64,000 bases of DNA from Aureimonas glaciei (GTDB taxonomy: Bacteria > Pseudomonadota > Alphaproteobacteria > Rhizobiales > Rhizobiaceae): NCBI RefSeq assembly GCF_014643375.1, contig NZ_BMJJ01000013.1, positions 1-64,000 of the forward strand, read 5' to 3'. Positions 43,547 through 51,839 of this stretch are shown here, piece after piece (positions within the stretch are counted from its first letter, which is position 1; the number at the start of each line of letters is the position of its first letter). Position numbers and translations under genes: made by a program. The notes beneath the pieces are model-generated. The model made no database searches. It had not been told where the DNA came from and saw nothing but the letters and a program-made list of their open reading frames with translations.

Positions 43547-44982
43547 GCGAGGACGCCCGAGCGCCGGCGCTGCGGCGCGGGATCGTCGGCGCCTTCGGAG
43601 AGCGCCGGCAAGGCATCCGACGCCGGCTGCGCGGCGACATCGTTGAGGCCCGCCAGCAGCGGGTCGCCGGGCAGAAAACCGCTGACGCTGATGCCGGGCG
43701 GAATAGCGATCTCACCGAGCGTCAGGACACCGCCTGCCGCTTCGACGCGCTCGCGCATGCCGATCAGCCCGTATCCGCCGGCCGTGCCGGTGGTCGGCCA
43801 GCCGCCGCCATCGTCGGTGACGCGGAACGACACCCGGCCGGCTTGCGGCTGGATGCGGATGCCGATCGCCGTCGGGCGCCCGTGCCGCAGTGCGTTGTTG
43901 ACGGCTTCGCGCACCACGCGAAACAGCAGCGCCTCGGTCTCCGCGCCGAGATCGGCCTCGGTGACGTCGAGCCGGAAGGCGGTGCCGGGATGACGGCCGA
44001 GGCAATCGGCGACGAGGTGATCGAGCGTGCCCTTCAGGCCGATGCCGGAGAGCAGCCCGGGGCGGAGACGGCCGAGAATGCGCCGGACCTCCTGGCGCGC
44101 ATGCTGCGCCGCCCGGCGGATGGCCTCGGCCCGCTCGAGAATCTCGCCCCGGTCGTCCTCGCCGTCAGCACCGGCGCGGCTGACGATGCCGCCGGCATCG
44201 ACGTCGATGGCGAAGAGGAAGGGCCCGACATCGTCGTGGAGATCGCGGGCGAGGCCGGCGCGCTCCTCGTCCTGCAGGCGCATCAGCTGTTCCGAGAGGC
44301 GGCGGTTGCGGCGGTCCATTTCCTGCAGACGGGCCGCCATGTCGTTGCAGCTGCGCGACAGCGCGGCCAGTTCCGGCGGCCCGCGCGGCGCGAGCGCCAC
44401 GGCATAGTCGCCCTTGCCGATGCGGTGGAAGGCGGAGACGAGCTCGCCGAGTGGCGCCAGCGCCCGGCCGACGATGGCGAAGACCAGGCCGAAGGACAAA
44501 GCGACGAACACCGCCAGCAGCACGAGATTGGTCGTCAGCTCGCTCCAGACCTCGGCGATCTCGTTGATCGGCGCCACCACCAGCATGGCGGCGACCACGG
44601 GCGCGGCGGCGGACGGCAGGGGCACGAGGCGGGTGCGCTGCGGCGGCGCCAGGAAGCGCTCCAGCGCGGGCGGCAGGCGCAGCGACGGCATCGCCAGGCT
44701 CGACTGCAACCGGACGCGGCCGAAGGCGTCGACGAGTAGGATGCGGACATGGCGGTCGCCGTTGAAGGTGCGCACCAGGCCCTCGAGATCGTGCTGCGGG
44801 CGGGGGCTGGCCGGAAGCTCGGCGATCAGCCGGGTCAGCGCATTGCCGGCGACGGTTCCGGCGGCATCCATTTCCGCCGCGATCCGGCGCTGGGCGTGGA
44901 AGACGCTCATCGCGCCGCCGACGATCAGCATCACCAGGGTGGCGATGGCGATCGTGGCGGCGATCCTGCCCCTCAGCGACAC
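43543..44982 (-). CDS. Membrane sensor histidine kinase (HisKA_3 type)
   Basis: A 479-aa kinase. Membrane helices are at about 8-28 and 152-172, flanking a periplasmic domain of about 120 residues. HAMP follows (173-225). The phospho-acceptor is His249 in ARDLHDDVG. The ATPase domain includes REAVNNALRHGRPTA (N box), TDDGGGWP (G1) and GLIGMRERVEAAGG (G2). It is translationally coupled to the NarL-type regulator (4-bp overlap). The periplasmic ligand is unknown. An unusual Ala/Pro tail of about 40 residues follows the kinase core. Confidence 0.92.
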   Translation of the reverse strand: MSLRGRIAATIAIATLVMLIVGGAMSVFHAQRRIAAEMDAAGTVAGNALTRLIAELPASPRPQHDLEGLVRTFNGDRHVRILLVDAFGRVRLQSSLAMPSLRLPPALERFLAPPQRTRLVPLPSAAAPVVAAMLVVAPINEIAEVWSELTTNLVLLAVFVALSFGLVFAIVGRALAPLGELVSAFHRIGKGDYAVALAPRGPPELAALSRSCNDMAARLQEMDRRNRRLSEQLMRLQDEERAGLARDLHDDVGPFLFAIDVDAGGIVSRAGADGEDDRGEILERAEAIRRAAQHARQEVRRILGRLRPGLLSGIGLKGTLDHLVADCLGRHPGTAFRLDVTEADLGAETEALLFRVVREAVNNALRHGRPTAIGIRIQPQAGRVSFRVTDDGGGWPTTGTAGGYGLIGMRERVEAAGGVLTLGEIAIPPGISVSGFLPGDPLLAGLNDVAAQPASDALPALSEGADDPAPQRRRSGVLA

Positions 44983-45074
44983 GGGTCAACCCTTCTCATG
45001 CGGCGTTCTGCGGCACCATCATAGGCCGGTGGGCCGGCTCGCCGCAAACCGTCCGCCAGACTGACGGAACCGGC

Positions 45075-46322
45075 TCAGAACTGGCACTTGGTCTCGGGCT
45101 TGTCGACACCCAGCGTGTCGAGCTCGGAATTCTGGTGCAGAAAACCTTCCTGCGGCGAGGCCGAGACCACTGAGGTCTGGTCGCCGAGAATCACCGGCTG
45201 GCGCAACTGCCAGTTCCAGTCGCGAAACGTCAGGCGCTGGCCCTTGAAGGCGGCGACCGTGAAATCGGGGCCCTTGATGAAAGTGTCGATCTTGGCCGGG
45301 TCGACCGAACTGGTGCGCGAGGCCGCCTCGCCGAGGACGCGGATCGCCGTCCAGACCTGCATGTCCTTGGACTGCATGCGGCGGCCCGACGCCTTTTCGA
45401 ACCGGTTCTGGATCTGCGCGCCGCCCCATTGCTCGGAGGCGGGATGCCAGGAGCTCGGCCGCAGGCCCGCGGAGCCGGCGACGGGGCGCGGAACCCAGGT
45501 GCGCCACGGGATGTAGCTGCCGAACACCTCGCTCTCGTCGGCGACGAGGACGACGTCGTGCTCGGGCAGGCCCTGCATGAAGACCGGGATCTGGCGCTGC
45601 ACCAGCGCCTGGCCGGAATCGGTGTTGCGGGCGCCGCCCTTGTCCTCGAAGACTCGCTCCTCGACGATGGTGCCGCCGAATTTCTTCGCCGCGTTCTTCA
45701 GCGCATCGGCAAACAGCTTGTCGTTGTCGTGGCTGCCGGAGATCAGCACCCAGTTCCGCCACTGCTTCCACATCAGATACTGGACGAGGCCGTCCGCCAG
45801 CATGGAGCGGGTGGGGGCGGTGTGCAGCATGTTGGCGCGGCAGTTCTCTTCGCGCAGGCTGTCATCGAGCGCCCCGGCATTGAGGACGAGAGCGCCGCTC
45901 GGCGCGACCGCGTCGGCGACCTTCAGCGTGTCTGCCGCCGACAGGTCGGTGACGACATAGTGGATGCCGTCGGCGATCATCTTGTCGAGGGCCGGGGTGA
46001 TGTCCTCGCCGGGCTTCAGCGTCACCGTTTCGAGGGTGAAATTCTGGCCGGTGAACTTGCCGGTGGTGTTGTTGTCGGCGATCGCGACGTTGGCGCCAGC
46101 CAGGCCGATGTCCTCCGGCGGCTCGTCGAGCACGGAGAGCGCCAGCGTCGGCTCGTAGCTGCGCAGGAAGCCGATCTTGATCGTCGCCGGCGCCGCAGCG
46201 GTCGCCGCGGGCGCGGCCGGCGCCGGCGCCGGCGTCGCTGTCTGCGCCGCGGCCGGTGCCGCGAGAAGGCCGAGAGCCAGGACGGCGGCGAGCCCTCCGG
46301 CGCAGATCGTGCTGTCGCGCAT
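45075..46322 (-). CDS. ABC substrate-binding protein, PQQ-dependent alcohol dehydrogenase/lut-like system
   Basis: A 415-aa exported binding protein of the branched-chain amino-acid-type fold. The signal peptide is about 1-26 (AVLALGLLAAPAAAQ), then a Pro/Ala linker of about 20 residues. The core begins IKIGFLRSYEPTLALSVL and includes YVVTDLSAADTLKVADAV, MLHTAPTRSMLADGLVQYLM and NWVLISGSHDND. It matches the binding protein of the PQQ-associated ABC system, which includes LutA-type proteins. GGGAGG precedes the ATG. First gene of the minus-strand run. The ligand is not known from sequence; a lanthanide chelate is possible. Confidence 0.88.
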   Translation of the reverse strand: MRDSTICAGGLAAVLALGLLAAPAAAQTATPAPAPAAPAATAAAPATIKIGFLRSYEPTLALSVLDEPPEDIGLAGANVAIADNNTTGKFTGQNFTLETVTLKPGEDITPALDKMIADGIHYVVTDLSAADTLKVADAVAPSGALVLNAGALDDSLREENCRANMLHTAPTRSMLADGLVQYLMWKQWRNWVLISGSHDNDKLFADALKNAAKKFGGTIVEERVFEDKGGARNTDSGQALVQRQIPVFMQGLPEHDVVLVADESEVFGSYIPWRTWVPRPVAGSAGLRPSSWHPASEQWGGAQIQNRFEKASGRRMQSKDMQVWTAIRVLGEAASRTSSVDPAKIDTFIKGPDFTVAAFKGQRLTFRDWNWQLRQPVILGDQTSVVSASPQEGFLHQNSELDTLGVDKPETKCQF

Positions 46323-46449
46323 CGCGCTTCCCTCCCAGGTGCGTCGCCCCCGGCGCGCTGGCCGGTGGAATTCTCTTTGTCTGTCGGCGCAGCGGCGCTA
46401 AGTGTCCCGAACGGCGGGCGCCAGATCTTGCATGAGGAGCAAAATCGAC

Positions 46450-46983
46450 ATGCGAAGACAAGGCGGACTTTTTCCCGTTCTGCTTCTGGCCATGGTCGGC
46501 CCCCTGATGGCCCTGCCGGCCGCGGCGGCCGAAAAGAAGGTGGCGGTGTTCGACTTCGAGCTGATCGACACCAGCCTCGAAGGCGAGATCAACGGCGTCA
46601 ATCCGGCCCAGACGGAGCGCCTGACGCTGCTCGCGCCGAAACTGCGCGCCGACATCGACGGCGAGCCGGACCTCGTCGTCATCGACGTCGCCCCCGTGGC
46701 GGCCGAGGCCACAAAGCAGACCCTCAGCAAATGCGAGCGCTGCGTCCTGGCGCTCGGCAAGCAACTGGGCGCCGACATCGTCGTCATCGGTACCGTCCAG
46801 AAGGTCTCCAACCTCATCCTCAACATCAATGCCTATGGCCACGAGGTCGCGACCGGCAAGCTTGTTGCGCAGGGCAGTGCCGACATCCGCGGCAACAATG
46901 ACGAGATGTGGGGCCGCGGCATCGAGGCGCTGTGGAAGAACACGCTGAAGAAGCAGTTCCAGGCGATCGAGACGGCGCAATGA
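46450..46983 (+). CDS. Exported DUF2380/DUF3280-like protein
   Basis: A 177-aa exported protein with signal peptide LFPVLLLAMVGPLMALPAAAA. The mature part begins KKVAVFDFELIDTSLEGE, continues with a Cys pair in KCERCVLALGKQLGADIVVIG and ends with ALWKNTLKKQF. It recalls DUF2380/DUF3280-type proteins seen in methylotrophs; I cannot decide between the two labels. The ATG at 46450 is favoured by GAGGAG 10 nt upstream and the signal peptide. It is translationally coupled to the MfnB-FolB gene (ATGA overlap), putting an exported protein in a cofactor operon. Confidence 0.75.
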   Translation: MRRQGGLFPVLLLAMVGPLMALPAAAAEKKVAVFDFELIDTSLEGEINGVNPAQTERLTLLAPKLRADIDGEPDLVVIDVAPVAAEATKQTLSKCERCVLALGKQLGADIVVIGTVQKVSNLILNINAYGHEVATGKLVAQGSADIRGNNDEMWGRGIEALWKNTLKKQFQAIETAQ

Positions 46984-48038
46984 TGAAGTTTCTGGCGAGC
47001 GTCACCGGCCCCGAGGAGGCCGAACTGGCGCTCGAGGGCGGGGCGGATGTCATCGATCTGAAGGATCCGCGTCGCGGCGCGCTCGGCGCCGTTTCGCCCG
47101 AAGTGCTGGCGGCGACGATCGCGCGCGTCGCCGGACGGCGGCCGGTCTCGGCCGTCGCCGGCGACCTGCCGATTGAAGCGAATGCCGTGCGCGAAGCCGT
47201 CGCGGCGCGGGCGGCGGCTGACTTCGTCAAGATCGGCCTGTTTCCGGCGAGCCGCGACGATCGGCAGGACGTGATTTTCGGCCTCGCCGCGCAGGCGGCC
47301 GAGACCCCGCTCATCGCCGTCTTCTTCGCCGACGGCGATCCGGATTTCTCCCTTTTGACCGACCTCGCCCGTGCCGGCTTCCACGGCGCGATGATCGACA
47401 CGATGGGCAAGGAGAGCGGGGGCCTGCTAAAGCATCTGTCCGTGCACCAGCTCGGCGATTTCGTCGCCGCCTGCCGGGCCCAAAACCTCGTCTGCGGCCT
47501 CGCCGGCTCGCTGGAGGCGCCCGACGTGCCCCGGCTCGGCGTGCTGAAGCCGGACTATCTCGGCTTTCGCCGCGCCCTGACGACCGGGCGGCGCGAGGAG
47601 GGGCTCTCCCTCGATGCGGTGCAAACGATTCGCGCCCTGATCGACGCCGAGGCGTCGCCCGCCCCGGCGCGCGCGCCGGCTGCGGCGTCTGGCGCGCGCA
47701 CAGACCGTATCTTCGTCCGCGACTTCACCCTCGACATGCAGATCGGCGCCTACGGCTTCGAGCGGGGGCGGACGCAGAAGGTGCGCTTCAGCGTCGATGC
47801 GTCGGTGGCGCCGACCTCGTCCGCGCCCAGCGCCATGGCCGACATCTACTCCTACGACCTGATCATGGACGCCGTGCGCGGCCTCGTCGCCCGTGGCCAT
47901 ACCGACCTCGTCGAGACGCTGGCGGAGGATCTGGCCGAGGCGGTCCTCGCCGACCGCCGTGTCGCCGCCGTCATGGTTCGGGTCGAGAAGCTGGAGCTCG
48001 GCCCGGCGGCCGTCGGGATCGAGATCCGGCGCCCGTAA
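46980..48038 (+). CDS. MfnB-like (5-formylfuran-3-yl)methyl phosphate synthase fused to dihydroneopterin aldolase (FolB)
   Basis: A 352-aa fusion. Residues 1-222 match MfnB/DUF556 (Orf5 of methylotroph islands), which makes the furan precursor of methylofuran from glyceraldehyde-3-phosphate. Lys28 (DLKDPRRG), Lys84 (VKIG) and Lys144 (DTMGKESG) are candidate active-site lysines. An Ala/Pro linker (about 223-241) leads to a FolB domain (244-350) with Glu261 and Lys337 (VRVEKLEL) in catalytic positions. The aldolase half serves pterin synthesis. One protein thus joins the methylofuran and methanopterin pathways. The start overlaps the preceding stop. Confidence 0.9.
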   Translation: MMKFLASVTGPEEAELALEGGADVIDLKDPRRGALGAVSPEVLAATIARVAGRRPVSAVAGDLPIEANAVREAVAARAAADFVKIGLFPASRDDRQDVIFGLAAQAAETPLIAVFFADGDPDFSLLTDLARAGFHGAMIDTMGKESGGLLKHLSVHQLGDFVAACRAQNLVCGLAGSLEAPDVPRLGVLKPDYLGFRRALTTGRREEGLSLDAVQTIRALIDAEASPAPARAPAAASGARTDRIFVRDFTLDMQIGAYGFERGRTQKVRFSVDASVAPTSSAPSAMADIYSYDLIMDAVRGLVARGHTDLVETLAEDLAEAVLADRRVAAVMVRVEKLELGPAAVGIEIRRP

Positions 48039-48256
48039 CCTCTTGGAATATCAGTGATCCTTCACCGCAACAGTGCGTGATGACGCGGCGGGGGATCGCA
48101 ATCGGCGCTTTACAACCTGCCCCCTTGCCGCCCTATGATGACCGACAGGCCGCCGCAATCATGGCGGCGACCGGAAACAACATCCCACCACGGGCGCCCC
48201 GACGGGTGCCCGAAAGCTGGGAGGACAGGGGCGCCGCGCCCGCGGCGAACAGGCAC

Positions 48257-48895
48257 ATGCAGGATATTCTCGTGATCAAGCTCGGCGGCAGCTCCGCCGC
48301 CTCGCCGGATTTCACCCGCTGGATCGCGGCCATCGAGGAGGCAGCGCGCCCCGTGGTCATCGTCCCGGGCGGCGGTCCCTTCGCCAATGCGGTGCGCAAA
48401 TACCAGACCAAGATGGGCTATGGCGACGAGGCGGCGCATCACATGGCGATCCTGGCCATGGTGCAGTTCGGCCTGGCACTGGTGAGCCTCGGCACCCGCA
48501 TGGTGCCGGCGCACAGCGAGGCCGAGATGACGGCGGCGCTGGAGGCCGGGAAGATTCCGGTCTGGATGGCGGCGCAGAGCGCCGTCGCGGCGCCCGAGAT
48601 CGCCCGCGACTGGTCGGTGACCTCCGACAGCCTGTCCGCCTGGCTCGCCGGACGGCTGCCCGGCGCCCGCCTGCTGCTCGTCAAGCAGATCGATGTGCCC
48701 GAGGACAGTGGCCTCGATGCCGTCGTCGGCGCCGGCATCGTCGACGAGAGTTTTCTGTCGATGCTGCATGCCGACACGCCGGTGCACGTCGCCGGTCCCG
48801 CCGACCTCGCTCTGGCGGGCCTGAAGCTTGCAGAAGGCGGCATTCCCGGTCATGAGATTTGCGGGCGTCCGGCCATGCTCGACGCCGCCGAATGA
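48257..48895 (+). CDS. Amino-acid-kinase-like protein of the H4MPT/methylofuran island (Orf7/MfnE-like)
   Basis: A 212-aa protein with the amino-acid kinase fold: VIKLGGSSAASPD at the N-terminus, VIVPGGGPFANAVR near 38 and SDSLSAWLAGRLPGARLLLVKQID near 125. It corresponds to Orf7 of methylotroph C1 islands, related to archaeal MfnE, which phosphorylates aminomethylfuran phosphate. The start at 48257 is chosen because the fold starts at once; upstream in-frame starts (48161, 48077) add unrelated sequence, and the ribosome site is weak. It follows the MfnB-FolB gene. Confidence 0.85.
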   Translation: MQDILVIKLGGSSAASPDFTRWIAAIEEAARPVVIVPGGGPFANAVRKYQTKMGYGDEAAHHMAILAMVQFGLALVSLGTRMVPAHSEAEMTAALEAGKIPVWMAAQSAVAAPEIARDWSVTSDSLSAWLAGRLPGARLLLVKQIDVPEDSGLDAVVGAGIVDESFLSMLHADTPVHVAGPADLALAGLKLAEGGIPGHEICGRPAMLDAAE

Positions 48896-48932
48896 CCAAA
48901 GCCGCCGGCCGGCTCTGAGGGATCGACGAGCC

Positions 48933-50396
48933 ATGCCGGGCGAAAAGCTGCTCTTCCTGACCGGACATCTCGCCCGGCCGCGGCTCGAAAAGCTGCTGAC
49001 GGCCCTGGGGGCGACCGATTTCGACTGGGCGATCCACGATATCGGCGTGAAGGTCGCGGCGCTGATGACCGGCGAGATCATCGAGCGGCGCCTGCCGAAG
49101 CCGGTCGCCGCGACGCGGGTGATCGTGCCCGGCCGGTGCCGCGCCGATCTCGAGCATCTGTCGCGGCAGTTCGGCGTCCTCTTTCAGCGGGGGCCGGACG
49201 AACTCGTCGACCTTCCCGCCTTTCTCGGCCGTAAGGGCGCGCCGCCCGACCTGTCGCGCCACGACATGCAGATCTTCGCCGAGATCGTCGACGCCTCGGC
49301 GATGTCGGTCGCCGCGATCGCTCAACGTGCGCTGGGCATGCGCGCCGCCGGCGCCGACGTCATCGATCTCGGCTGCCTGCCGGATACGCCCTTTCCGCAT
49401 CTGGAGGAGACGATCCAGGAGTTGCAGCGCCAGGGGCTGAAGGTCAGCGTCGATTCGGCGAGCCGCGACGAACTTTCCCGCGCCACCCGCGCCGGCGCCG
49501 ATTTCCTCCTCAGCCTCAGCGATGAGACGCTCGACATCGCCGAGCTGGGTTCTGCCGTGCCGATCCTCGTGCCGGCCATCCCGCACGACCTTGATTCGCT
49601 CGGCCGGGCCATCGATAAGGCCCGCGCCATGGGCATCGGCTTCATCGCCGATTCCATCCTCGACCCCATCCATTTCGGCTTCACCGCCTCGCTGGTGCGC
49701 TACCAGCGCCTGCGCGAAAAATACCCCGACATCGAAATCCTGATGGGCACGGGCAACCTCACCGAACTGACCGACGCCGACACCTCGGGCGTCACCGCGA
49801 CGCTGCTCGGCATCTGCTCGGAACTGGCCATCCGGCATCTCCTCATCGTCCATGTCAGCCCGCACACGCAACGCACGATCGAGGAGCACGACGCCGCGCG
49901 GCGGATGATGTTCGCCGCCCGTGCCGACAGCGCCCTGCCGCGCGGCTACTCATCGGGGCTGCTGCAGGTGCACGACGTCAAACCCTTCGCCTCGACGCCG
50001 GACGAGCTCGCGGCGCAGGCGGCCGAGGTGCGCGACCGGAATTTCCGCATCGAGACGGCGGTCGATGGCGTGCATGTCTACAACAAGGACATCCACCGCG
50101 TGGAGACGGACGCCTTCGAGTTCTATCCGCATCTGGGTGTCGCCGACGATGCCGCGCACGCCTTCTATCTCGGCGCCGAACTGCAGAAGGCCGAGATCGC
50201 CTGGCGGCTCGGCAAGCGCTATGCGCAGGATGGACGGATCGATTTCGGCGTCGCCACGCCGCCCGAGCCCGTCGACCGGACGCGGCTGGAATCGGCCGGC
50301 CATACGCTGAAGCCGAAGACCGGCGCGGCGTCGCCGGTGAAGGAAAGCGATGCAATCCCGGAGCCGGTGGCCGCGGAAGACGATCGGCGCGGCTAG
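48933..50396 (+). CDS. Dihydropteroate-synthase-like protein (DUF6513 type)
   Basis: A 487-aa protein. The N-terminal part (GEKLLFLTGHLARPRLEKLL) is specific to this family. The middle, about 120-330, resembles a dihydropteroate synthase TIM barrel: GADVIDLGCLPDT, VSVDSASRDEL, MGTGNLTELTDAD. The C-terminal region (VHVYNKDIHRVETDAFEFYPHL) is again family-specific. It is conserved in bacterial H4MPT islands, and a role in joining the pterin to the arylamine moiety of H4MPT is inferred. It lies 37 bp after the kinase-like gene in the plus-strand operon. Confidence 0.85.
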   Translation: MPGEKLLFLTGHLARPRLEKLLTALGATDFDWAIHDIGVKVAALMTGEIIERRLPKPVAATRVIVPGRCRADLEHLSRQFGVLFQRGPDELVDLPAFLGRKGAPPDLSRHDMQIFAEIVDASAMSVAAIAQRALGMRAAGADVIDLGCLPDTPFPHLEETIQELQRQGLKVSVDSASRDELSRATRAGADFLLSLSDETLDIAELGSAVPILVPAIPHDLDSLGRAIDKARAMGIGFIADSILDPIHFGFTASLVRYQRLREKYPDIEILMGTGNLTELTDADTSGVTATLLGICSELAIRHLLIVHVSPHTQRTIEEHDAARRMMFAARADSALPRGYSSGLLQVHDVKPFASTPDELAAQAAEVRDRNFRIETAVDGVHVYNKDIHRVETDAFEFYPHLGVADDAAHAFYLGAELQKAEIAWRLGKRYAQDGRIDFGVATPPEPVDRTRLESAGHTLKPKTGAASPVKESDAIPEPVAAEDDRRG

Positions 50397-50484
50397 CGCA
50401 AAAATAGCCCCACCGCTTGCCGCGCCATGCCGGCAGTGGAACGGGATGCGCCGGCAGGTTCGGCATCAGGACGACGGAGGCCCC

Positions 50485-51066
50485 ATGCCCTATATCCGCG
50501 AAAGCATTCTGACCACGATCGGTGCCGACGGCCGCGTGCACATCGCCCCGCTCGGCATCATCGAGGAGGGGGACGGCTGGGTGATCGCGCCGTTCCGGCC
50601 GTCAAAAACCCTCGACAATCTGGAATCGGGCGGCGTCGCCATCGCCAACTACACCGACGACGCCCTGATCTTCGCCGGCTGCCTCACCGGCCGCAAGGAC
50701 TGGCCGCTCACGCCGGTCGAGGGCTGCGCCGTGCCGCGCCTCGAAGCGGCGCTGGCCCATGACATCCTGACGGTCGAGCGGGTCGAGGCGCACGACCAGC
50801 GGCCGCGCTTCTTCTGCCGTGTCACCGGCTCGGGTCAGCACCGGCCCTTCACCGGCATGAACCGGGCGCGGGCCGCGATCGTCGAGGCGGCGATCCTCGT
50901 CAGCCGGCTGTCGATGCTGCCGGCGGAGAAGATCGAGGCCGAGGTCGCCTATCTCAACATCGCCATCGCAAAGACCGCCGGAGATGACGAGCGCCAGGCC
51001 TGGTACTGGCTGATGGAAAAGATCATCGCGCATCTGGCGGCAGCGGAAGCTGCGCCGACGGCCTGA
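50485..51066 (+). CDS. DUF447-family flavin-binding-like protein (Orf21-like)
   Basis: A 193-aa protein beginning IRESILTTIGADGRVHIAPLG, followed by PFRPSKTLDNLESGGVAIANY and the late GMNRARAAIVEAAILVSRL helix. Structures of DUF447 relatives show an FMN-binding split-barrel. Orthologues (Orf21) sit in H4MPT islands and are taken to be biosynthetic. GGAGG lies 4 nt before the ATG. Last C1 gene of this plus-strand unit before the Uma2 gene. The reaction is unknown. Confidence 0.82.
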   Translation: MPYIRESILTTIGADGRVHIAPLGIIEEGDGWVIAPFRPSKTLDNLESGGVAIANYTDDALIFAGCLTGRKDWPLTPVEGCAVPRLEAALAHDILTVERVEAHDQRPRFFCRVTGSGQHRPFTGMNRARAAIVEAAILVSRLSMLPAEKIEAEVAYLNIAIAKTAGDDERQAWYWLMEKIIAHLAAAEAAPTA

Positions 51067-51152
51067 TCCCGACGCCGGCAGCAGCCCGGCCGCCGGTCAT
51101 GCTGGAGTGAGATCGGTCCTGTGGTAGATTCGCCCGACGGCGGGAGGACCCC

Positions 51153-51761
51153 ATGGACGTTCCTGAACAGGCAAAAGTGTCGGCCGAAGAGTTCCTCGAC
51201 TGGGTCCTCGACCAGGTAGGGCGTTTCGAACTCGTCGACGGCGCCGTCGTCGAGATGATGGCGGGCGCCAAACAGGGGCACAACGTCGCCGTCAGCAACA
51301 TCGTCATGTCCCTCGGGCCGCAAGCCAAGGTCGGCGGGTGTCGGACCACCGCCAGCGACACGGCTGTGCAGACCGGCGCGGACGGAATCCGCTTTCCCGA
51401 CGTCGTCGTCGACTGCGGGCCGCCCGATCCCTCCGCCACGGTTGCGGGAAGCCCGACCCTTGTGGTTGAAGTCTCGTCGCCAGGAACGAGCCAGGTCGAT
51501 ACGACCGATAAGCTCGACGAGTATCAGCGCCTCGAGACCCTGCGGCTCATCCTGTTTGTCGAGCCGGGGGTCGTCTCGGTCAAACTCTACCGGCGGGACG
51601 AGAGCGGATTGTGGAACGCAGAGAAATCCGAAGATCTCGCGGATGAGATCGATCTGCCGGAGATCCGCTCGGTTCTCCCTTTGCGCGCGGTCTACGATAC
51701 GCTCGCCCCTCGTCATCGACCGCGCTTGCAGTTGGTCGAACCGAGCGCAAAGCCGCGCTGA
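51153..51761 (+). CDS. Uma2-family (DUF820) putative endonuclease
   Basis: A 202-aa protein with the PD-(D/E)xK-like Uma2 fold. Segments are RFELVDGAVVEMMAG (N-terminal Glu), IRFPDVVVDCGP (Asp) and TLVVEVSSPGTSQVDTTDKL (ExS). Uma2 proteins are abundant in cyanobacteria and patchy elsewhere, with unproven nuclease roles. It interrupts the H4MPT gene order between the DUF447 gene and the ASKHA gene, suggesting insertion. No transposase or repeats flank it. Confidence 0.85.
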   Translation: MDVPEQAKVSAEEFLDWVLDQVGRFELVDGAVVEMMAGAKQGHNVAVSNIVMSLGPQAKVGGCRTTASDTAVQTGADGIRFPDVVVDCGPPDPSATVAGSPTLVVEVSSPGTSQVDTTDKLDEYQRLETLRLILFVEPGVVSVKLYRRDESGLWNAEKSEDLADEIDLPEIRSVLPLRAVYDTLAPRHRPRLQLVEPSAKPR

Positions 51762-51839
51762 TCATAGGCCAAGCGCCGGAACCGCCGCATTGCCGAGAGA
51801 TTGCGCGTCAGGCGGCGCCGGCTCTCCGGCCACGGATTG

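Noticed and set aside
48077-48256. N-terminal extension of the amino-acid-kinase-like protein
   Set aside because: The 60 extra residues are unlike the family, whose fold starts at VIKLGG; kept only as alternative starts.
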